A DNA stretch of 19,116 nt from an uncultured Clostridiaceae bacterium (GTDB lineage: Bacteria; Bacillota; Clostridia; Lachnospirales; Lachnospiraceae). Location: NCBI GenBank assembly GCA_958441075.1, contig CAUCBQ010000018.1, positions 1-19,116 on the forward strand. The letters are read 5' to 3'. Under the pieces are notes generated by a model. That model worked only from the letters and a program-made list of their open reading frames with translations. It did no database searches and was not told where the DNA came from. Shown one piece after another: positions 1 to 6,054 of the stretch; position 1 is the stretch's first letter, and every line of letters begins with the position of its first letter. The position numbers were made by a program, and so were the translations under genes.

Positions 1-128
1 TTCGTAAGAACTGTAATGCCTTTATGCAGGAGAGCGGCCGCCATCATGGGAAGGGCCGCATTTTTAGATCCCTGTATGGAGATTTCCCCTTTCAGGGGTA
101 CGCATCCACTGACACGGATTGCGGACAA
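1..128 (-). CDS. murA: UDP-N-acetylglucosamine 1-carboxyvinyltransferase MurA (partial, N-terminus only)
   Basis: MurA transfers enolpyruvate from phosphoenolpyruvate to UDP-GlcNAc, the first committed step of peptidoglycan precursor synthesis in the cytoplasm. Only 42 codons lie in the window; the rest runs off the left edge. The translation begins M-S-A-I-R-V-S-G and carries the family's N-terminal pattern: L-K-G-E-I-x-I-x-G-S-K-N-A-A-L-P followed by an alanine-rich helix. The Lys-Asn pair at residues 22-23 matches the conserved substrate-binding pair of MurA. The start is a TTG at 126-128. It is chosen because a GGAGG Shine-Dalgarno sits 7 nt upstream (136-140), no other start codon is in frame nearby, and the homology begins at once. 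It lies 84 nt after ftsW in the same direction, where murG is often found. The EPSP-synthase family could in principle fit, but the KNAALP context is typical of MurA. Confidence 0.85.
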   Translation of the reverse strand, partial: MSAIRVSGCVPLKGEISIQGSKNAALPMMAAALLHKGITVLT

Positions 129-146
129 AAGACCACCTCCGCAGCT

Positions 147-167
147 ATTATACTATACGAAAGTATA
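147..167 (-). promoter_or_regulatory. Possible -10 element with adjoining inverted repeat upstream of murA
   Basis: A perfect TATAAT reads on the minus strand at 147-152, in the ftsW-murA gap. Just upstream is a perfect 5-bp inverted repeat, TATAC-GAAA-GTATA (154-167). I cannot find a convincing -35 hexamer at 16-18 nt, so this may be a weak or activator-dependent promoter for murA, an operator, or chance in AT-rich spacer DNA. Confidence 0.25.
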
Positions 168-212
168 TGCCCTTCATCCGCTATTTGTGCATCTGTCTTT
201 CTTTTTCCTTTA

Positions 213-1766
213 TTATACTGCTGCCCGTATCTGGTTGGATACGCTGAGTACAATTCCCATCTCTACCATAAGAAACAGAACCGAGGTACCGCCATAGCTG
301 ATAAAGGGAAGGGTAATTCCCGTGTTGGGAATCGTATTGGTCACGACTGCAATATTCAAAATAACCTGTATCGCAATATGAGCCATAACACCTACAACTA
401 AAAGAGCTCCAAACAGATCCGGGGCGTCATTAGCAATCATAACAAACCGGTAAATCATAAGAAGAAACAGCATAATAACCGCAATGGCGCCAAAAAGCCC
501 CAGTTCCTCACAGATAATGGCAAAAATCATATCATTCTGGGATTCCGGAAGAAAACCAAGCTTCTGGATACTTTCGCCCAGTCCCTGCCCCATCAGGCCG
601 CCGGAACCAATGGCATAAAGTCCCTGAAGAGTCTGAAAGCTCTTTCCCTCCGGGTCCAGCTCCGGATTAAGCCATGCCACGATCCGATTATACTGATAGG
701 GTTTAAGGATATGGATGTTTAAAAGAAATTTTCCAAGAGGCCCCGCTGTCATCAGTATGCCCAGCGCTCCTCCTCCTGCCAGAAAAAATGGCCACTTGAC
801 CTCACAGGCCACAAACAGCATAACAAACCCTATTCCCACCAGAATAATACCTGTACTCAGGTTATTTGCGGCTACAATCGCTCCAATGGCAACAGCCAGC
901 AAAAATACCTTTCCCATAACTGCCCACCTGTTAATTTTTCCGCCCAGTTTTGTAATCACCGCTGCCAGCATGATAATCAGGGCAATCTTTGCAAACTCTG
1001 ACGGCTGAAATCCAATGGGGCCGATATCCAGCCACCTCTTTTTTCCATTTACCTCCCGTCCCACCAGAGTTACTATAATCATAAGTATATGGGACAAAGC
1101 ATAGGACGGCACTGCCAGCCGGTACAGCCAGTGATAATCCATCTTGGAAATAATCAGCATAAAGATAAAGCCTCCCAGGGCAATCGCACCCTGGCGCTGC
1201 ATGAAATAAGCGCTGTTATAGTTCAGATCTTCATTCAGCTGGGCCGTGTAGGAGCTGGCGCTGTAGATCATTACCAGACCGAAAACAGTAAGGACTATGA
1301 TGATCACCACCAGGCTCAGATCATAAAAACGGCGTTCCCGTTTCTTTTTCGGAACTGCTCCCGTTTCATAAGACTGCTGCTGATTGGCGTGTTTCTGAGT
1401 TCCATGTACCGTCTGCGCCCGGGCAGTCCTGCCATCCTGATGCATCCGCCGGTTCTGATCCGGACGGCTCTCTCTCTGCATCCTCTGCTCCTGAGATATG
1501 CGGCTGTTCTGAGGAGCACCCTGCCCGCCACGTTTCCGGGCAGTACCGCGTTTCTGGCCCCTGACAGGCTGCTGATACTCTGAATGCCTTTCTGTTCTTA
1601 CAGAAGAACGTTTTCCGGTTCCCGTCTTTCTTTTTCCGCCGCCTCCGGTTCTTTGCCCGGACCGAACGTTTCTCTCCTGCGCTGTATCATACCGCACCGG
1701 CACCCTGGCCGCCGCTGTTCCCGTTATTTCTTCCGGCCTCGCTGCCCGGTGCTTATTTCCAGCCAT
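213..1766 (-). CDS. ftsW: SEDS-family peptidoglycan glycosyltransferase FtsW (or SpoVE), with long basic N-terminal tail
   Basis: FtsW-type SEDS proteins polymerise lipid II into glycan strands together with a class B PBP. The 517-residue product has a polar cytoplasmic tail (1-146) followed by a multi-pass membrane domain starting near 149. Family signatures are visible: GFQPSEFAKI (252-261), the loop L-P-E-S-Q-N-D-M-I-F with the expected catalytic Asp412 and E-E-L-G just after, and N-T-G-I-T-L-P-F-I-S-Y-G-G-T-S (481-495) near the C-terminus. FtsW/RodA proteins are usually about 370-400 residues, so the tail of roughly 146 residues is extra. By my count it holds 26 Arg and 10 Lys against about 12 acidic residues. 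The ATG at 1766 has a GGAGG 9 nt upstream that overlaps the murD stop, suggesting coupling. An internal ATG at 1481 also has an AGGAG 6 nt upstream. By B. subtilis synteny (after murD) this could be the sporulation paralogue SpoVE. Confidence 0.93.
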   Translation of the reverse strand: MAGNKHRAARPEEITGTAAARVPVRYDTAQERNVRSGQRTGGGGKRKTGTGKRSSVRTERHSEYQQPVRGQKRGTARKRGGQGAPQNSRISQEQRMQRESRPDQNRRMHQDGRTARAQTVHGTQKHANQQQSYETGAVPKKKRERRFYDLSLVVIIIVLTVFGLVMIYSASSYTAQLNEDLNYNSAYFMQRQGAIALGGFIFMLIISKMDYHWLYRLAVPSYALSHILMIIVTLVGREVNGKKRWLDIGPIGFQPSEFAKIALIIMLAAVITKLGGKINRWAVMGKVFLLAVAIGAIVAANNLSTGIILVGIGFVMLFVACEVKWPFFLAGGGALGILMTAGPLGKFLLNIHILKPYQYNRIVAWLNPELDPEGKSFQTLQGLYAIGSGGLMGQGLGESIQKLGFLPESQNDMIFAIICEELGLFGAIAVIMLFLLMIYRFVMIANDAPDLFGALLVVGVMAHIAIQVILNIAVVTNTIPNTGITLPFISYGGTSVLFLMVEMGIVLSVSNQIRAAV

Positions 1767-1779
1767 TCCTTTCTACCTC

Positions 1780-3138
1780 CTACAGAGCCATCACACATTC
1801 TTTAAAGACGCGCCCCCGTTCCTCAAAATCTTTAAACATACCCCAGCTGGCACAGGCCGGACTTAAAAGCACACAGTCTCCGGAATCTGCATAAACAGCG
1901 CAGACCTGTACTGCCTCCTGCAGATCCTCTGCATACATCACATCCGTAAATCCGTGCTCTCTGGCACAGGCCGCAATCCGGTCCCGGGTCTGTCCAATGA
2001 GAACCAGATACTTCACCCTGCCTGAAAATTCCTCTGCCCAGGCACCGTAATCACTGTGTTTGTCATACCCGCCTGCAATCAGAAGCACCGGCCCCGGCAT
2101 AGCTTTAAGGGCCCGGATGGCTGCTTCAGGATTCGTTCCCTTGGAATCATTATAATAGCGGACTCCTGTTCGTTCCCGTACAAACTCAATCCGATGCTCT
2201 ACAGGCTTAAATTCCCTGGCAGCTTCTCCAATTGCTTCAAGAGATATCCCCATGGTCATGGAAACTGCCGCCGCCGCCATTACATTTTCGTAATTATGCT
2301 GTCCCAGAAGCTGAAGCTCCTTTACATTTAAAAGTACCTTTTCTTTTCCTGCCTCTGCATATACGATTTCCTCTCCTCTGAGGAAAAAGCCGTCTTTTAA
2401 AGCTTCCCTGGATGAAAACCAGATTACCTTTGGCTTCAGCCCCTCTTTTTTACCAAATTCTTTTAAAATGGGATCATCAAAATTCAGGACAACCGTATCC
2501 TCTTCTGTCTGATTCATGGTAATACACTCCTTGATCTGAGTGTAGGTCTCCATGCTTCCATGGCGGTCCAGATGATCGGGTGTAATATTTAAAATAACGC
2601 TTACATTGGGCCTGAAATCCATGATAGTTTCCAGCTGAAAGCTGCTGATCTCAGCCACAGTGACAGACTCCTCTGTCATCTCTGCGGCCTTTGCCGTAAA
2701 GGGTTCCCCTATATTTCCCACCACAAAGGTTTCTTCATATTTTTTCTTTAAAATAGCTCCTGTAAGAGCCGTAGTGGTTGTTTTTCCGTTCGTTCCCGTA
2801 ATAGCGGCCAGCTTTCCCGCACTGCACTGGTAGGCCAGCTCAATCTCGCCCAAAATAGGAATCTTAGCCTCATCCACCACTGCCACAAAGGGGCTTGTAA
2901 GAGGAATTCCGGGGCTGATGATGCACAGCTCCACACCGAGAAGATCGGAGCGCTTGATCTCCCCTAAGACAAGGTTTACCTTTGCCCCCTCCTCAAACTG
3001 GTCTTTGATCTCTTTTTCATTCAGAGCTGTGTTCCCGTCATAGAGAACCACCTCTCCGCCCCGGTCCAGAATCAGCTTTGCCGCAGCAATGCCGCTTATG
3101 CCGGTTCCCGCAACTAATACTCTCTGACTTTGATCCAT
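1780..3138 (-). CDS. murD: UDP-N-acetylmuramoyl-L-alanine:D-glutamate ligase MurD
   Basis: MurD adds D-glutamate to UDP-MurNAc-L-Ala with ATP hydrolysis, a cytoplasmic Mur ligase step. The 452-residue length is normal for the family. Domains in order: an N-terminal Rossmann-like UDP-binding domain with G-T-G-I-S-G (11-16) and the S-P-G-I-P motif (75-79); the central ATPase domain with P-loop G-T-N-G-K-T-T-T-T (115-123), S-S-F-Q-L-E (165-170) and N-I-T-P-D-H-L-D-R-H (184-193); and a C-terminal domain with N-D-S-K-G-T-N and the terminal L-S-P-A-C-A-S-W-D/G-type segment. A Shine-Dalgarno AAGGAGG lies about 10 nt upstream of the ATG, slightly long spacing. It follows mraY by 41 nt and is separated from ftsW by 13 nt, so it is read in the same transcript. 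Confidence 0.96.
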   Translation of the reverse strand: MDQSQRVLVAGTGISGIAAAKLILDRGGEVVLYDGNTALNEKEIKDQFEEGAKVNLVLGEIKRSDLLGVELCIISPGIPLTSPFVAVVDEAKIPILGEIELAYQCSAGKLAAITGTNGKTTTTALTGAILKKKYEETFVVGNIGEPFTAKAAEMTEESVTVAEISSFQLETIMDFRPNVSVILNITPDHLDRHGSMETYTQIKECITMNQTEEDTVVLNFDDPILKEFGKKEGLKPKVIWFSSREALKDGFFLRGEEIVYAEAGKEKVLLNVKELQLLGQHNYENVMAAAAVSMTMGISLEAIGEAAREFKPVEHRIEFVRERTGVRYYNDSKGTNPEAAIRALKAMPGPVLLIAGGYDKHSDYGAWAEEFSGRVKYLVLIGQTRDRIAACAREHGFTDVMYAEDLQEAVQVCAVYADSGDCVLLSPACASWGMFKDFEERGRVFKECVMAL

Positions 3139-3179
3139 TTGTGGTTAAACCTCCTTTTTTGCCAAAGCTGCCGGCACTC

Positions 3180-4148
3180 CTACAGTCCCAGATAGGCCAC
3201 CATGCACAAAATGGCCGTAACAATAGAAAATACGGCTACAACTCTTGTTTCAGACCATCCGCACAATTCAAAATGATGGTGGATGGGAGCCATTTTAAAA
3301 ATTCTCTTCCCTCCGGTCTTTTTAAAATACGTAACCTGAATGATTACGGACAAAACCTCTACCAGATAAATCAAACCGATAATAGGAATAAACAGGGGCA
3401 TACGCATCATATACGCAGCGGAGGCGACAAAGCCTCCCAGCGCCAGAGAGCCCGTATCTCCCATAAATACCTTTGCCGGATATACGTTAAAAAGCAGAAA
3501 GCCCAAAAGACTGCCCACCACGGCTCCTGTAATGGGGCTGATGCCCATATCCTCTCCAATGGCAACAATAGTTAAAAATGTAGCTACAAGAATGGTTACG
3601 CTGGTACACAAACCGTCCAGTCCATCCGTGAAATTTACTCCGTTGTCTGTTCCCAGAGTCACAAAAAACAGAGCCGGAACAAACAGGATGCCCAGGGAAA
3701 GGAATTTTCCATCCTTAAAGCCTCCGGTAAAGGGAATCAGCATATCTGTGCCCACCTCTCCGCTGTTAAGCACATACCAGGCAAAAATACCGGTAATCAC
3801 GATCTGTCCCGCCAGCTTCTGGACCGGAGTTAATCCTTCTGACCGTTTCAGGATAATTTTAATATAATCATCCAGAAAGCCAATGATGCCAAAGCCTGCC
3901 GTCATAAAGAGCACAGGAATGATCTTAGGATAAGAAGGAATATAAAACAGGGATGTGATAATAATGCTGGATAAAATAATCAGCCCTCCCATGGTAGGAG
4001 TTCCCTGCTTTTTCAAATGGCTCTGAGGCCCGTCATCCCGGACCTGCTGACCGAATTTCAGCTTGTGAAGAAAGGGGATAATCACAGGACACAGCAGGGC
4101 GCTGATGGCAAATGCTATAATAATCGCTAATATCGTCTCATGAATCAT
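3180..4148 (-). CDS. mraY: Phospho-N-acetylmuramoyl-pentapeptide-transferase MraY
   Basis: MraY is the integral membrane enzyme that moves phospho-MurNAc-pentapeptide from UDP onto undecaprenyl phosphate, making lipid I. The 322-residue product has about ten hydrophobic segments and all hallmark loops: the Mg-binding F-L-D-D-Y (91-95), N-F-T-D-G-L-D-G-L (172-180), V-F-M-G-D-T-G-S-L-A-L-G-G (227-239) and the M-A-P-I-H-H-H-F-E loop (287-295). I place the start at 4148 rather than the first ATG at 4166. A GAGGTG Shine-Dalgarno (4153-4158) sits at the right distance only for 4148, nothing ribosome-binding precedes 4166, and family members begin M-I-x-E-T-I-L-A. A promoter overlaps the preceding PBP stop, so mraY probably has its own input of transcription. 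murE, which in B. subtilis lies just before mraY, is absent. Confidence 0.96.
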   Translation of the reverse strand: MIHETILAIIIAFAISALLCPVIIPFLHKLKFGQQVRDDGPQSHLKKQGTPTMGGLIILSSIIITSLFYIPSYPKIIPVLFMTAGFGIIGFLDDYIKIILKRSEGLTPVQKLAGQIVITGIFAWYVLNSGEVGTDMLIPFTGGFKDGKFLSLGILFVPALFFVTLGTDNGVNFTDGLDGLCTSVTILVATFLTIVAIGEDMGISPITGAVVGSLLGFLLFNVYPAKVFMGDTGSLALGGFVASAAYMMRMPLFIPIIGLIYLVEVLSVIIQVTYFKKTGGKRIFKMAPIHHHFELCGWSETRVVAVFSIVTAILCMVAYLGL

Positions 4149-4176
4149 AAGGCACCTCAATCTCATATGTATTCTG

Positions 4177-4191
4177 CCGGCAAAACGCCGG
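4177..4191 (-). other. Small hairpin in the mraY leader
   Basis: A perfect 5-bp stem CCGGC/GCCGG with a 5-nt loop lies between the predicted mraY promoter and the mraY ribosome-binding site. No T-run follows, so it is not a terminator. It may stabilise or modulate the leader, or be incidental. Confidence 0.35.
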
Positions 4192-4202
4192 ACAGCAATA
4201 AT

Positions 4203-4231
4203 AGTATACGTCTTTTTCAGAGAATAATCAA
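4203..4231 (-). promoter_or_regulatory. Internal sigma-A-type promoter for mraY-murD-ftsW-murA
   Basis: Reading on the minus strand, TTGATT (4226-4231, overlapping the stop codon of the upstream PBP gene) is followed after exactly 17 nt by TATACT (4203-4208). This matches consensus at 4/6 and 5/6 positions. The transcription start would fall near 4196, giving a leader of about 48 nt to the mraY ATG. It sits where murE would be in B. subtilis and would uncouple precursor enzymes from the MraZ-controlled promoter. Confidence 0.5.
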
Positions 4232-5991
4232 CCAGCTTTCGGCTCCGGGCAGATTCCCATATATGGAAGAATATTTTTAAATAATTCTCCGATTACCGGG
4301 GCGGCAATGGTTCCTCCGTAATAAATTCCCTGGGGCTCATCAATGGTAATCAGTGCCATTACCCTGGGATTATCTGCCGGAGCAAAGCCCAGAAAAGACG
4401 AAATATATTTTTTAAGGCTTCTTGGAAGCTTTTCCGAGGTAGCTGTCTTTCCTCCAATGCGAAACCCCTCCAGCGCTGCCCGTTTGCCGCTTCCTTCTGC
4501 CACAACCTGCTCCAGCACATACCTCATGGCAGCGCTGGTCTCAGAAGAAAGGATCTGCTTTCCCTGAGGATAGGAAAGCTCTTTTACTGCGCTCCCGTCA
4601 GAGCTGATCACCCTGACGCCGAAATGAGGCGTAACCCGGCGTCCGCCGTTTACAATAGAGGCTGCTGTGGTAATAAGCTGGATAGGCGTAATCTGAAAGG
4701 ACTGTCCAAAGGATACGGTAGCCAGCTCCACAGCTCCCATTTTTTCCCTTTTATGCATAATCGTCGCCGCTTCTCCCGGAAGGTCAATTCCCGTTTTTCC
4801 TTTAAGGCCAAACTGTGTAAAATACTTATAATACCGGTCTGCTCCCAGACGCTGCCCTACATCGATAAATACCGGATTGCAGGAATTCATGACTCCCTGA
4901 AGAAAGGTTTCTGATCCATGGCCTCCTGCCTTGTGGCATCTGATCCTCCGATCCTCCACCACGCGGAAGCCGGGACAGCTGAAGGTATCGTTAAGCGTTA
5001 CCACCCCTGCCTCCAGACCGGCAGCTGCCGTAATAATCTTAAAGGTTGATCCCGGTTCATAGGTATCATTGATACAGGTATTTCTCCACATGGCGTTTAA
5101 CCGGTCCTGAAGCCCCATGGTTTCCGACCGGGCCGCAGTCTCCTCCTTCAGGCTCTGGCTTTTTAAATTCTGATCCGGCTCAAAAGGGTCATTTAAGTCA
5201 AATTCCGGCGCATTAACCATAGCAAGGAGTTCTCCGTTTTGAGGATTCATTACAATAACGGAAACCTTTTTTGCATTCTTCTGTTCCATGACCTGATAAG
5301 CCAGCTGCTGGGCATACATCTGGATATTCACATCCAGGCTGATCTGGAGATCATTTCCCGCAACAGGTTCTATCCTGTCCTCTGCTACCCGGTCCAGCTC
5401 CACTCCTCTTGCATCGGTCAGAGTGAGGATCACTCCATTTCTGCCCTTTAAATACGTTTCATACATAACCTCCAGACCGATAATACCCTGGTTATCTCCG
5501 CCGGTAAACCCCAAAACCTTGGAAGCCAGGCTGCCCCAGGGATAATATCTTTTATAATCCTCATCTACCTTTACTCCATCCAGCTTTAAAGCCCGTATCT
5601 TATCCCCTGTTCCCTTATCCACGTTTGTCTTTATAATCTCTCTGGAACTGCGCTTCTCCACCTTTTTACGAACCGGCTCCTCTGAAAGCTCCAATATACT
5701 GCAAAGCGAACGGATCACCTCTTCCCTGTCCGTAACCTGATTGTAGATTACAGAAATCGTACAAACCGTCCTGTTATCTGCAATCACATTTCCATTTACA
5801 TCCAGAATCCGCCCTCTGGCTGCCTTGATGGTCCTCTCTCTTTCATGAAGGTCCCGGGCCATTTCACCATAGTGATCCGCCCGAACCAGCATAAGAAAAC
5901 CAAGCCGCCCTAAAAGTCCGGTCATCGCCACGGCAATGAGCAGGCCCAGGACGGCTATGTTTTTTCTGTGCTTTGTCAAATTTCGGTTCAT
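4228..5991 (-). CDS. spoVD: Class B penicillin-binding protein (SpoVD-like transpeptidase) with KTA variant motif
   Basis: This monofunctional D,D-transpeptidase cross-links peptidoglycan outside the membrane, normally partnered by a SEDS glycosyltransferase such as the FtsW downstream. The 587-residue protein has a short basic N-terminus, one membrane anchor (about 12-37), a PBP dimerisation/pedestal domain starting with the R-G-R-I-L-D-x-N-G motif (59-67), and a transpeptidase domain. Catalytic motifs: S-T-F-K with nucleophile Ser315; S-C-N at 370-372; and K-T-A at 515-517, where most class B PBPs have K-T-G. No PASTA domain follows; the protein ends shortly after the transpeptidase fold, whereas B. 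subtilis SpoVD carries one. The start at 5991 has a GGGGA about 9 nt upstream. The SpoVD assignment rests on position (second of two PBPs, before mraY) as in B. subtilis pbpB-spoVD; a vegetative FtsI role is possible. Confidence 0.9.
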   Translation of the reverse strand: MNRNLTKHRKNIAVLGLLIAVAMTGLLGRLGFLMLVRADHYGEMARDLHERERTIKAARGRILDVNGNVIADNRTVCTISVIYNQVTDREEVIRSLCSILELSEEPVRKKVEKRSSREIIKTNVDKGTGDKIRALKLDGVKVDEDYKRYYPWGSLASKVLGFTGGDNQGIIGLEVMYETYLKGRNGVILTLTDARGVELDRVAEDRIEPVAGNDLQISLDVNIQMYAQQLAYQVMEQKNAKKVSVIVMNPQNGELLAMVNAPEFDLNDPFEPDQNLKSQSLKEETAARSETMGLQDRLNAMWRNTCINDTYEPGSTFKIITAAAGLEAGVVTLNDTFSCPGFRVVEDRRIRCHKAGGHGSETFLQGVMNSCNPVFIDVGQRLGADRYYKYFTQFGLKGKTGIDLPGEAATIMHKREKMGAVELATVSFGQSFQITPIQLITTAASIVNGGRRVTPHFGVRVISSDGSAVKELSYPQGKQILSSETSAAMRYVLEQVVAEGSGKRAALEGFRIGGKTATSEKLPRSLKKYISSFLGFAPADNPRVMALITIDEPQGIYYGGTIAAPVIGELFKNILPYMGICPEPKAG

Positions 5992-6054
5992 GCCATAACT
6001 TCCCCATCCGCCATTGATATTAAATATACGGATTCCGGCAGGATTTTATTCCCG

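Noticed and set aside
212..217. TATAAT at the 3' end of ftsW as a promoter
   Set aside because: It is formed by the last codon and stop of ftsW, and no -35-like hexamer lies at a workable distance.
1089..1583. 164-codon plus-strand ORF opposite ftsW
   Set aside because: Lies opposite the conserved first membrane segments and the basic tail of ftsW; no independent evidence of coding.
3078..3575. 165-codon plus-strand ORF opposite mraY and the start of murD
   Set aside because: Antisense shadow of conserved coding sequence; no ribosome-binding site or family features.
4149..4166. Upstream ATG at 4166 for mraY
   Set aside because: No Shine-Dalgarno precedes it, and the GAGGTG lies within this extension, serving the ATG at 4148.
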